Part shown: positions 1 to 8,177 of the stretch, in pieces
How positions within the stretch are numbered: the stretch's first letter is position 1
How the letters are laid out: each line of letters opens with the position of its first letter
NCBI GenBank assembly: GCA_018398765.1
Contig: JAHBMJ010003047.1
Span: 1-13,687 of the forward strand
Length of the DNA: 13,687 nucleotides
From: Chromera velia
Taxonomy: Eukaryota > Sar > Chromeraceae
Direction: 5' to 3'
Notes under the pieces: model-generated
Seen by the model: the letters and a program-made list of their open reading frames with translations, nothing else
Database searches by the model: none
What the model was told of the DNA's origin: nothing
Program-made: the position numbers and the translations under genes

Positions 1-54
1 CTCTCTCTCTCTCTCTCTCCCCCTCCCTCTCTCCTTCCTTCCCTCTTTCCCTTC
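1..54. repeat. CT-rich polypyrimidine microsatellite
   Basis: The window opens with (CT)9 followed by C- and T-only sequence. The whole first 120 bases of the plus strand are strongly pyrimidine-biased. This fits an intron or UTR of a plus-strand gene, but there is no coding signal here. The left end may be cut by the window edge. Confidence 0.9.
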
Positions 55-344
55 CTCTTTGTCTTCTTTCCTTTCCTTGAGTCTCTCTTTCTATCGATCT
101 GTCTCTTCTTCAACAAACGAACTGCCAGAAAACACGTCGTCGGCCGGTTTCGGTTCAACTTCTTGAAGTGCTCAGCAATTCTTGTTCTTTTTTTTTTTCG
201 GTGGTCGCTCTTCATTTGCCTCTAACTCGTCCTTTTTCTTTTTGTTTCCTCGTAAATTCTTCATTCTGTCTTCCTCTCGCCTTTCTTTCGGCTCTCGAGA
301 CATCATGGCAACTTGTACATGAACGTACGCGTGCGTGTCTGCAG

Positions 345-396
345 GTCGGGATTACTGCATGGATGTCCTCTGAGGAGGAAAAGGGTCAGCTAGAGA
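345..396 (+). CDS. candidate small upstream exon of the RING gene
   Basis: This is a weak, inferred exon. An acceptor-like GTGTCTGCAG ends at 344. The open stretch that follows encodes VGITAWMSSEEEKGQLE plus one leftover base at 396, then a GTGTTG donor candidate at 397. If it is joined to the RING exon at 1231, which needs two bases to complete its first codon, the phase matches and the split codon becomes AAG (Lys). The charged Glu/Lys-rich segment then runs directly into the coiled coil of the RING exon. The Met at 363 could be the start codon. The putative intron would be 397-1230 (834 bases), made mostly of microsatellites. The donor is not a strong consensus and many GT dinucleotides compete, so this needs transcript support. 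Confidence 0.27.
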
Positions 397-428
397 GTGT
401 TGCTTTCTTTCTCTTTCTCCCTCCTGGC

Positions 429-480
429 AACGTCTTGTTCTGCTCAGGGTCGCCAACGTCTTGTTCTGTTCAGGGTCGCC
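429..480. repeat. 26-bp tandem duplication
   Basis: Two head-to-tail copies of a 26-base unit (AACGTCTTGTTCTGCTCAGG...) lie at 429-454 and 455-480. They differ at one base (C in the first copy, T in the second). The near-identity suggests a recent slippage or duplication in non-coding DNA. Confidence 0.95.
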
Positions 481-602
481 TCCTTCTTCGTGGAGGGATA
501 TCTCTGCCTTGTGTGTCCTGATTTTCTCTCTCTCTGATTGAGACTCCGTGTTTGCAAAATCTTTTGAGCGTATCAGAGTGTGCTTGGGACTTGGCCCTCC
601 TT

Positions 603-672
603 TGTGCGTGCGTGCGTGCGTGTGTACATAGACATATATACACGTGTGTGTATGTGTGTGTGTGTGTGTGTG

Positions 673-711
<39 letters not shown>
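603..711. repeat. compound microsatellite (TGCG)n-(TG)11-(GA)18
   Basis: A run of about four GCGT units at 605-622 is followed by interrupted TG/TA alternation, then (TG)11 at 653-674 and (GA)18 at 675-710. The GA block is a homopurine mirror repeat that could form a triplex, and the TG block is alternating purine-pyrimidine. Apparent open frames here in both strands are only microsatellite translations such as Arg-Glu or Cys-Val runs. Confidence 0.95.
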
Positions 712-713
<2 letters not shown>

Positions 714-805
714 TTTGTGCGTGTCTGTGTCTCTGTCATCGTGTAAAAACAGAAACACGTTGCCTGTTTGTCGGGCCTCCTGCCAGCGCTTGCTTTTTGG
801 GTTCT

Positions 806-846
806 GTTTCTTTTTTTCTTTCTTTCTTTCTTTCTTTCTTTGTTGC
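806..846. repeat. (TTTC)n tetranucleotide microsatellite
   Basis: TTTC units are repeated with a few extra T residues. The tract belongs to the same pyrimidine-rich non-coding region upstream of the RING exon. Confidence 0.9.
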
Positions 847-1015
847 TTTCTTCATTTCTTTCGTTCTTTTCCGTCGTCGGCATGAAAAGTGCGAGAGAGA
901 GGGAAAAAATGTGGTCCGTCCGTTCATCTATCTGTCCGTCTGTTTAGTTTCACGGTTTGTCTGAAAGGAAAAAAGAGAGAAAGAAGTCATACAGTCTCCC
1001 TCCCCCCCTTCCTCC

Positions 1016-1062
<47 letters not shown>

Positions 1063-1086
1063 TGCGCGCGCGCGCGCTCGCGCGCC
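1016..1086. repeat. compound microsatellite (CT)n-(TG)n-(CG)n
   Basis: A CT block at about 1026-1045 turns into (GT)n at about 1046-1064 and then (GC)n to about 1077, followed by GC-rich CGCGCGCC. The GT plus GC portion is about 30 bases of unbroken purine-pyrimidine alternation, the classic Z-DNA-prone sequence type. It lies about 150 bases upstream of the RING exon, probably inside an intron. Confidence 0.93.
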
Positions 1087-1230
1087 CCGGCGCGCCTCTC
1101 TCGCTGTCTCTGTGTCTGTGTGTGAGTGTGCTGCTTTCGTTCTACCCGGTGTTTCGGTTGTTCGTGTTTTTTGACGGGTCGACAATGAATTAGCTTTCTC
1201 CCTTTTTGTTCTCCCCCGCTGTGCGTGCAG

Positions 1231-1601
1231 AGAGGAAAGGGAACCAGCAGAACAGACTGGAACAGGAGAACAAGCAGCTGAAGAACGCGCTGAGGAGGGA
1301 GATGGAGACCCGAGGGGCGGCCTCATCCTCCTCTTCCTCCTCGTCCTCGGCAGGCCCTGCTGTGGCGGCGGGTGTGCGCACGGTGCCGTCTCCAGTCGCA
1401 GGTCGCCATTCGGGGGGAGGCGGGAAGGTGCCGGAATCTGTGCCTGAGGAGCGTCTTTGTTGCATCTGCCAGGAGAAGGAAATTGCGGTCGCATTCATCC
1501 CCTGTGGCCACGCCAAGTGCTGTGCTGACTGTTCAACGGAGGTGCGGGACTGTCCGGTCTGCAGGGCGTCAATACAAAGGCGACAGAGAATCTATTTGTG
1601 A
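1231..1601 (+). CDS. C-terminal exon of coiled-coil RING E3 ubiquitin ligase (IAP-type RING)
   Basis: This exon encodes the last 122 or so residues of a probable E3 ubiquitin ligase. The first half is a Gln/Glu/Lys-rich coiled coil (NRLEQENKQLKNAL), followed by a poly-Ser and Gly-rich linker. A C3HC4 RING finger forms the C-terminus. Its zinc ligands are Cys at 1458 and 1467, Cys 1503, His 1509, Cys 1521 and 1530, and Cys 1551 and 1560, so all eight are present. The order CICQ, IPCGH, CPVCR and the short hydrophobic tail ending IYL closely match the C-terminal RING of the IAP/zf-C3HC4_3 group, where the tail helps dimerise the RING. The acceptor GTGCGTGCAG ends at 1230, so the exon starts with two bases of a split codon. 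The stop is TGA at 1599-1601. Upstream exons are outside the window or at 345-396, so substrate and name cannot be given. Confidence 0.85.
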
Positions 1602-2086
1602 AGAACGTACTGGCTTCATGCAACTTAGAAAGCACACGAAAGCACACACGACTGATGGAGAAGATGTCTGAGGTCGTCGGTGCCAGTGCAGCCGTCGGAA
1701 TGCTTTCAAGAAAAAGAAACGTGGCCAAGCAAAGTCGGGGAAGTACGGGGAAGCAGATTTGTAGATGCACCGTAACGCACTGTGTACATGTAATCACATG
1801 CATGCATGGTACTCGCTCCACTGTAGTAAAGTTTGCATGAGACGCTGAAAGTGAAAACATAAATACTTGCATAGTATTGCCTCAAAATTTGTGATTATCG
1901 ATGAATTACGATGAAAGTAGCTAGTGATGAATGTTGTATCTGCCAGTGGCACTAGATCTGGTAACGATTATGAGCAAACTACTATTTGAAACTAGTAAGC
2001 AAATTAAGATGTGTAATCATTATTTCATAAGTAGAATCATCACGGAAAAGTGATAGAATATGTTAATTCCTATCTAAGTTTATTTA
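1602..2086. other. 3' flank of RING gene, no gene seen
   Basis: After the TGA the sequence becomes AT-richer and shows no coding-like frame on either strand. CATGCATGCATG occurs near 1798-1808. I do not see a canonical AATAAA close to the stop; ATAAAT at about 1859 is the nearest similar string. The 3' UTR end cannot be placed. Confidence 0.6.
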
Positions 2087-2105
2087 CATCATCATCATTA
2101 TTATA
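2087..2105 (-). repeat. LINE 3' microsatellite tail (GAT/AAT)n
   Basis: The plus strand reads CATCATCATCATTATTAT, which on the element's strand is ATAATAATGATGATGATG. Short 3-base repeats at the 3' terminus are typical of several LINE clades that lack a poly-A tail. It sits about 280 bases after the last coding-like frame of the element, a reasonable length for a 3' UTR. Confidence 0.6.
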
Positions 2106-2272
2106 TGCCATCGCCATCGGCCCATAAGAGGCGTCTAGCGTTCAGCAAGTCACGACATGCAAGGCAGATTGCTAACTTTGAAATGATGGACTCTCATTTG
2201 GAAATATTTGGCAACTGATTATGAGGTGACTTATCACGCTAGCCATCGTGTCCCAATGGTAAAGGGCAGTCT

Positions 2273-2323
2273 GTGAGCATTCATGTCATATTGCAAGCTA
2301 GGAGCATGCTAGCGAATGCTCAC
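2273..2323. repeat. perfect 10-bp inverted repeat
   Basis: GTGAGCATTC at 2273-2282 is matched exactly by its reverse complement GAATGCTCAC at 2314-2323, leaving a 31-base loop that itself contains GCTAGC-type palindromes. It lies in the putative LINE 3' UTR and could be a hairpin of the element's RNA or the ends of a small inserted element. Confidence 0.7.
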
Positions 2324-2380
2324 CTAAAGCGACCGAACTTTAAGACTACTAGCTAGCAGAACACTGCTCCCCAAGATCGA

Positions 2381-2497
2381 TCAGTCCGGTACTAGGCATG
2401 CAACAATGAGGGCACTGGCCTTTCGGGCGTCCCTCTGAAGAAGAAACGAGAAGTACCGCCTTACCCGCTCCTCGGCCTGCCCCATCCCCCTACCTTC
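2381..2497 (-). pseudogene. C-terminal remnant of the LINE ORF
   Basis: A 38-codon stretch between TAA at 2498-2500 and TGA at 2381-2383 encodes AEERVRRYFSFLLQRDARKA and a hydrophobic ending. Its amphipathic, Arg-rich character looks coding and would suit the extreme C-terminus of the LINE protein. The frame also stays open upstream of the TAA for a short distance (EHEERQEA). I cannot match it to a named domain. It could equally be a chance open stretch. Confidence 0.35.
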
Positions 2498-2794
2498 TTA
2501 GGCTTCCTGTCTCTCTTCATGCTCACACACTTCTTCTATCGATATATGCTCCAGTCGCCTATACCAGAGATCACTCAGTCTCCCCCGCCGCCCCTCTGTT
2601 CAGATATAAGTTGTCAGACGATGAATCGGATCGTCAATCAATTTCTCTCAACTTTTTTCTTCACAAGCTTTGCAAATTAATTCAACCCTCCCCCCATGGT
2701 TTGCCCCCCCTCCAACAATGGCACACAACAAAGGGCGGAAAACTGCCCTGGGGGAAGACAAGAACTGCTTGGAGAGAGGTTCCGCCGAGGCAGA

Positions 2795-3181
2795 TCATGA
2801 GCCCCCCCTCCCCTCCACCAAGCTTCCGAGAACCAATTTTGCAAAGCGTTGGCTACTACTATTCTCCTTCTGATATGCGGTCGGGTAAGCAGACGGAGGG
2901 AAAAACACGCTCCCATGCATTTCTTGTCTCCCCTGCCTCCCCAATCTCCTTTCTATAATAGAGACCGGGCTTACCCAGTCCCTTATCCATTCGTTCACTT
3001 CTCTGTTTCTCGTTCCCCTTCTCAGCTTGCTATCTGATGTTCTGAAATCGACCTCATCTCGTTCACCTTCCAGGAGGGCAGGACTGACGGGTTGCACAAG
3101 CTTCTTTGCAGACCCTGACCACGCCCTTACCCCCCCTCCTGTGGCATGCCCACAATGCTTGAGGCAAAGCCAATCGAGCAA
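2795..3181 (-). pseudogene. LINE post-RT region, second frame
   Basis: This open frame follows on from the RT thumb frame after a frame change at the seven-C run 3130-3136. It reads through a charged segment (LLEGERDEVDF, NREVNEWIRDWVSP) that resembles the helical post-RT part of LINE proteins, then loses coding character toward 2795. No zinc-knuckle or RNase H motif can be recognised. The first residues overlap the end of the previous frame (to 3063), so the exact switch point is inferred. Confidence 0.5.
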
Positions 3182-4008
3182 GGGAGAGATATCTCAAATA
3201 TCCTCCCACTCTGACACTGAGAATCTCTCTCATGGGCCTCAGCTCAATGACTGCAAAGGTGGGAAACACAAAAGAATTCTAGGGCAGATGGAGAGACCAA
3301 CGTACAAAACGAAGCTGGAGGGAGTCTAAACATCGGATGTCAGATTTTTGAATGGGGAGAGCTTCAAAGGAATAGGTGGCGGCGGGCTCCCACATTTCCT
3401 TGAAAAAGGACATACAACTGTAGGGGAAGAGTATACCTATCGATACACACAGACCCATAGCCCCCCCAACTCCCCTTTCTGTGACTTCAAGTCTGGCGGT
3501 TACAGACTTGCGGGGGTTCGCATCAGAAAAAAGCTGACAGCTAAGATATCTGTAACTCTCTACCCACTCGACCGTCCGACGCTTGAAACGAATTTTATTT
3601 ACCCCCCCTCTACCTGCCAATCTCATCACTTTTGTCTTCTTCAGATTCACCGTCAGCCCCCACTTGTTACAATAGGTAGCCAACCGATCAATCCTCTTCT
3701 AGAGGTCTTGGGGGGAGTGTCCAAAGATGACAAAATCCTCGGCATATCCAATGTTCTCCAGTAGTAGGTCTCCTAACTTCACTTCTGTCAGAGGTATGTC
3801 TAGGGGGGAGGAGTTTAAGGCTCTGGGCTGAGCCTCTAACTCCCCCTTCCATCGGGTGTTCGCTTCCTCGGGAAGGTTTGCTCGTTCCTCTTGCCAGAGT
3901 TCCCTGCATTAAAGGCTAATGGAGGTATGGATGTTATTGATAAAGGGAAGAAAGAGAAGAGGAGAGAGTGGGTCCCCTTGCTTAACTGAGTGAGTCTCCT
4001 GTTCCTTC
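3063..4008 (-). pseudogene. LINE reverse transcriptase, palm motifs B-E and thumb
   Basis: In one frame this carries motif B as VKQGDPLSP (about 3975-4000), motif C as YAEDF (3735-3746 for YAED), motif D as WGLTVNLKKTKVM and motif E-like VESYRYLSCQLF, followed by a thumb-like region (IELRPMREILSVRVGGYLRY). Motif C normally reads F/YADD, and the change of the first Asp to Glu would cripple catalysis. In-frame stops are TAA 3909-3911, TAG 3699-3701 and TAG 3279-3281. The 3699 TAG falls after DL and before KRIDRL, where LINE proteins commonly have Gln, which fits a CAG to TAG transition. The protein would copy the element's RNA at a nicked chromosomal target. Confidence 0.82.
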
Positions 4009-5050
4009 CTCAAACATATTGTCCAAGCCCTCAATCTTCCCCATTACTTTGACATATATCGCATGAATCATTCGAATGTCCCCCTCCCCTAGCCCTTCTT
4101 CCTTAAGCCTGTCTATCAGTTTTTTCCTGTTTACTTTGTCAAACGCCTTACTGAAGTCCACAAAGGAAGTAAACAACGGTCTCTTCTTGTTTTTTACAGT
4201 TTCGGATAAAGTAAACAAAGCATGAATCGCCTCTCTAGTTCTAACCCCTTTCCTGAAGCCTATCTGTCTGTCATCGATCCTCGTTCTCAGACGGAGACGA
4301 GAATCCATAAGCAGGGCAAAGAGCTTGGCAAGAAGGCTTACTATGTGTATGGGCCTCCATTCATCTGCCAATGGAGACACAGGGCCTTTAGGGATGGGGA
4401 CGATGTGAAGGAAATTCCATGTAGGCGGCCAGTAAGAGAAGAGGTGAAAGAGATTAAAAAAGATAAAAAGAAGAAAACGCGAGAGACGCGATGAGCTAAA
4501 ACACAGAGCAGCATGCTTAGGAGAGAGACCTTCAAGTCCGGCTGCCTTCTTAGGGTTTATTTCTTTAATGACTTTCTCGCATAGAGAGAGAGAGAAGAAA
4601 GGGGACCGAGGAGGGAAAGGGGGGCTAGAGGGGAGAGAAAAGCCAGGAAATCCTTCTCCTTCAAACACAGACGCCCAGAAGTTTGAAAAGGTATCTGCAG
4701 AAAACCTGCTCCCCGCTCTATCCCCTCCGTTCTGTTGTGCCCTCTTCTATTTTTATACCGCTGAGGAGTCTCTGGCCGCCTCCAAGGCAAGGCGCTCTGC
4801 CTGCACATGCGTGTACACCGCCTTCTTTCTTGCAATCAACCTTCCTCTCTCTCTCATAAGCTTGTCTTTCTGTTTCTTTCTATACTTTCTAGACCTGTCG
4901 TTACTCCTCCTGCCTACAACTCGTGTTCTTAGCTCTTTCTCTGCTCTCCTTACCCGTTTATTCATTTCTTAACACTCACTGTCCCACCAGGGGGCGGCTG
5001 TCTGTCCATCCTTCCTTTTATCGTGTTTCTTCTTACCCCTCTGCTTCCTT
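3982..5050 (-). pseudogene. LINE linker and reverse transcriptase fingers to motif A
   Basis: One frame runs from a lysine-rich linker with the conserved PWWDSEC (just above 4971) through a basic helix (RRAEKELRTRVVGRR) to the RT. RT landmarks in order are INPKKAAGLEGLSP, VPIPKG then DEWRPIHIVSLLAKLF, RQIGFRKGVRTREAI, and motif A FVDFSKAFDKV at about 4138-4164 with its catalytic Asp residues present. In-frame stops are TAA 4969-4971, TAA 4753-4755 and TAG 4747-4749. The frame ends at TAA 3982-3984 because of an indel just before motif B, which continues in the next frame. An overlapping frame holds a more N-terminal linker (LPKRIKDLVGR, TAG 5077-5079, EEKLAEPEG), so another indel lies near 5030. 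Confidence 0.85.
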
Positions 5051-5191
5051 CCCTCCGGTTCTGCTAGCTTCTCTTCCTATCTGCCTACTAGGTCCTTGAT
5101 CCTCTTAGGCAGGGAAACAGGGATGGACACAGGGGAGATTGGGTCACGGGGGGGGGAAGGGGAGGGGGGAATGGATAAAAAGGGCAATCCA

Positions 5192-6697
5192 TTAATTGTG
5201 TTCAACCTCAGCTGCCGTCAAGCCTGCCTCCCAGATACCTAGCCAACATGCCTCCGCGAGCTGCTGCACGGAAGTCGCCATCTCTGTAAGCTCCTCATCC
5301 CTTACCGGTGAGACTTTGCACGGCTTCTTGAAAAGAGGGGCAGGGATCAGTGAGGGATACGGAAGGGAGGCGGGGAGGGCAAGCGATTCCACATCAACCA
5401 GAATGAGGCCATATGAAACTGAGCAGTGTTTTGGGGCAGCATCAGCAAACATTTCAATTCTGAAAGAACCCTAAGAAGACAAAAGTGCAGGGTCAATTAA
5501 AATGAAGTCAATTACAGAGCACGGCCTGCCTTTTCTGAAAAATGTACACCCCCCCGAACAGTCAATGTCAATTTTTTTTTCTTGATCCTTTAGTTTCATG
5601 CCGTTGAGCGGCACCAAGTTTAAGGCCTCACATAACCGCAGCAAAGTGCAACCTTCAGCGTCTATCTGTGCTCCGCATTCCAACTCCCTAAACATCCCCT
5701 AAACCATCCCATTTCCTTCTTCCGCTCCCCCCTTTCTCATATTCTCTCTGTGCTCTGTCTCTTCTGAGGTTAATATCTCTCTCTCTCACGTAACCCCCTT
5801 TGGGAATTCTGCTCCGGTGTGTGAATTGAAATCCCCCAGGACCAGTTGCCAGGCCCTGGCCGATAGAGGGACATCACACACCGCATCCAACAGAAATTCC
5901 CTTTCCTGTTCCTTTGAGATCCCGTCCCTCAAACCTCTAACAACGCCTCTCTGCAGAAAGTATACACCAAAAATAAAAAGAGAACCCCTACCCCCCATCT
6001 TCCATATCTTCCCCCTTTCTTGCATATACCTTTGTACCTGCAGTCTGACAATGTTCGGCCCATACAGTTCCTATTGAGGTTTCAGGTGGGCTTGCAGACT
6101 TTTTCTAACAAGAATGCAGACCCCACCTGTATTTTGTTTCTTGTCCTGTGCCTTTCCATGCACCCCCAGCTTCCTTCTATGCCACTTCCTATGTGAATAA
6201 TTCCAGCCAGAATGCTCTCCTGCAGTTACTTTTGCAGATGGAAACCGCGTCTCGGTGAGCACGGCGATGTCCACCCCCCGTAGCCATCTATCAAGAGATC
6301 CTTTAGAAATTTTGGATCTCAAGCTGCCTACATTCAACGTTGCGACGACCAGTTGTCTCTCCGTTTGTCTGACTACCTCGAAGGGTGCAGACAGGGAGGA
6401 AAGGGACGGAGGGGGTGTTTCGAACACCCACGGAGGAATTGAAGAGGTTGCAGACGGACAGGAGAGAGAAGAACGAGAATAACTAGGAAGAGAAGAAGAA
6501 GAAGGGGAAGAAGAAGAAGGAGAAGAAGAAGAGGGTGAAGAAGGTGAAGAAGGATAAGGAGAGGGAGAGTCGGAAGTACACTTTGAGGTAAAGATGTGAA
6601 ACAAGGAATCGGAGGAAGAAGCTAAAAGGGGGGATCTCATGCAGAGACAGAAGCCCACGCACACCTTACCATCGCACTGCATGCACTCATGAACCAT
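5192..6697 (-). pseudogene. LINE N-terminal region and APE-type endonuclease
   Basis: A single frame of about 500 codons begins with ATG at 6697. Residues 1-20 are Cys-rich, residues 43-100 are Ser/Pro-rich low complexity, and the endonuclease starts at about 118 with ATLNVGSLRSK and VDIAVLTETR. It continues with NTGGVCILVRKS, GDFNSHTG (5813-5836) and SVIDFILID (5492-5518), the usual order of the apurinic-endonuclease-like domain that nicks the target DNA. Interruptions in the same frame are TAG 6071-6073, TGA 5786-5788, TAG 5699-5701 and TAG 5471-5473, and the frame ends at TAA 5192-5194. The final SDH-type motif is not recognisable. No indel is needed over this length, so substitutions dominate the damage. 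Confidence 0.85.
6482..6560. repeat. purine-rich GAA/GGA triplet tract
   Basis: The plus strand is almost pure A/G built from GAA, GAG and GGT-like triplets. On the minus strand it encodes the Ser/Pro-rich segment of the LINE N-terminus. It is probably an expanded coding microsatellite, not an independent element. Confidence 0.8.
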
Positions 6698-7230
6698 TGG
6701 TTCACGTTTTGGTCATGAGCTGCCAAAAATTCATTTATAGGCAAAAAGTCTTCTTTTGAGGGGCGAAAACCCCCCTAAAACCACGCTAAAAACCCCTTTA
6801 CAAACCACAAAATTCACTTTTCAAAGCGGCTCTACCAAAAATTTAGGAGTGCGTGCAGCGCGCTTACCATTTTCTCGACCTGTTTCCAATTTAAGACTCT
6901 CATTTTTTTCAAAATTTGCAGGCGTACGTTTCATTACAGGAAGGGAAATATGTTTTGTCTTAATTAGACGTCCGTGGAATGATGTCTTGAGGAAGGGAGA
7001 TATGTTCTGTCAAACTTAGTAGAATCAAGACCAGTAAACAAGATCCTAAGACATACTATATAATTTAGGTTGAATAGGTTCAGTATATAAAAGGTACACT
7101 ATAAGATTATGCAACAATACACCATTGCAACAATGTAACATCATGAGTCAGACGCTTAGCCTAACTATAAAACAACCCGATAATGATCGTATATGACTTA
7201 TTGCATAACATTAAGTATAAGACTTCTATG

Positions 7231-7293
7231 TAACAGTGCAACACCCAGCAAGCTCTGCTTTTATACAACAGTACAACATCCAGCGAGCTCTGC
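7231..7293. repeat. imperfect 28-bp direct repeat pair
   Basis: The segments 7231-7258 and 7266-7293 align over 28 bases with four mismatches. The shared core is ACAGT-CAACA-CCAGC-AGCTCTGC. The period is 35 bases. A more diverged continuation with further CTCTG/CCCTG strings follows to about 7335, so this may be a decayed minisatellite. Confidence 0.75.
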
Positions 7294-7531
7294 ACGCGCG
7301 TGGTGAGCCCTGCGTGCGTGTAGCAACCTCTGTGCGCGTATGGCAAACCGGACAAGGGAAACGTATAGAGCAGCCGACGACTACGATCTGATCCCAACCG
7401 CCCAACAAGGAGGAGGCTGGGATGACCAGTCACGACTCTGACTCACTGGACTCTCTCTCTACTCTCCAGCTTGGCGTCCCTCTCCTTTTATCCAGACTAG
7501 CCTTGACTCCTGCAAGCAATCAGCAGGCATG

Positions 7532-7590
7532 GAGCTCTAGGCTAGGTTCGACTACGGGCAAAAGAGCTCTAGGCTAGGATTAACTACGGT
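7532..7590. repeat. imperfect 27-bp direct repeat pair
   Basis: GAGCTCTAGGCTAGG is present exactly at 7532-7546 and 7564-7578. The match extends through ...ACTACGG with a few differences, to 7558 and 7590. The period is 32 bases. It lies in non-coding DNA and its role is unknown. Confidence 0.8.
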
Positions 7591-8177
7591 GCTAGAGCCA
7601 CGAACAGACTCTGTTTGGGATCGGCGTGAAACCAACGCTAGATACTGACTAAATACCACAGACCCTTAAAGACTTGAACCCTCAAAACCCTTGATAATCC
7701 GACGCACCTTAGAGCCTAGCGTGCTCGCAGGTAGTGATAAAACAATATTCCTGGTAACTTGCAGGGTAGGAATGCATAATCAAATGTTAAATAATTGATC
7801 AAAACTTTTAATCAAAGACCGTTTGAATATTAAATTTAAAACAACTTGAATTTTTATGTATAAATTGTATGAATTATAGTATATGCATGGCTCATTTGTG
7901 TATGACACATATACATTGAATATATATATCTTAGGGCACTAATAAATCACTTATCACTTATCTTATTAAATGTACGGTATATAGCCTAGACGGTAACCAT
8001 GAAGGTAATTCCTCTTAACCATACTACATAATAATTCTAGGTCAAATTAACATGAGCTCAAAGTTAATAAAATTTGGCCTGGTTCCTAGTCTAGTTCATT
8101 TGATATACTTAGTATACTAGTCATTATATCGTTTATACTAGCGTTCATATGATATTTCAAGTCATACCTTCGATCGG

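Larger units (their letters stand above)
2087..6697 (-). mobile_element. decayed near-full-length non-LTR retrotransposon (LINE)
   Basis: Read on the minus strand, the segment carries in correct order an N-terminal low-complexity region, an APE-type endonuclease, a linker with PWWDSEC, RT motifs 0 to E, a post-RT region and a short C-terminal remnant. The 3' end is marked by a (GAT)n/(AAT)n microsatellite at 2105-2087, as in many LINEs. It is dead: at least eleven in-frame stops lie in the EN to RT part, there are at least three frame changes (about 5030, about 4000, 3130-3136), and the RT motif C reads YAED instead of YADD. No flanking target-site duplication was found by eye, so both ends, particularly the 5' end near 6697, are approximate. 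The clade is not assigned. Confidence 0.85.
6698..8177. other. gene-free AT-rich region
   Basis: No frame on either strand shows protein-like composition here, although a few short open stretches exist. The part nearest 6697 may be the 5' UTR of the minus-strand LINE. A TATATAAAAG string lies at 7084-7093 and two pairs of imperfect direct repeats are listed separately. From about 7760 to 8160 the sequence is very AT-rich. No promoter, RNA gene or terminal repeat of a further element could be established. Confidence 0.6.

Noticed and set aside
470-1494. Many overlapping open frames on both strands in the microsatellite region
   Set aside because: They translate dinucleotide and tetranucleotide repeats into His-Thr, Ser-Leu, Arg-Glu or Cys-Val runs and carry no domain; they are by-products of repeats without stop codons.
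4222-4494. Plus-strand open frame inside the LINE RT
   Set aside because: It is antisense to clear RT motifs and has no recognisable domain of its own.
5697-5703. CCCTAAA-like strings as possible telomeric repeats
   Set aside because: They occur singly, not as tandem arrays, and one lies inside LINE coding sequence.
7536-7560. GGTTCGACTAC as a possible tRNA T-arm
   Set aside because: No acceptor stem, D-arm or anticodon arm can be folded around it, and the string belongs to a direct repeat.
6698-8177. LTR or terminal-inverted-repeat element in the gene-free region
   Set aside because: No paired long terminal repeats, inverted ends, primer-binding site or target duplication could be found by eye.
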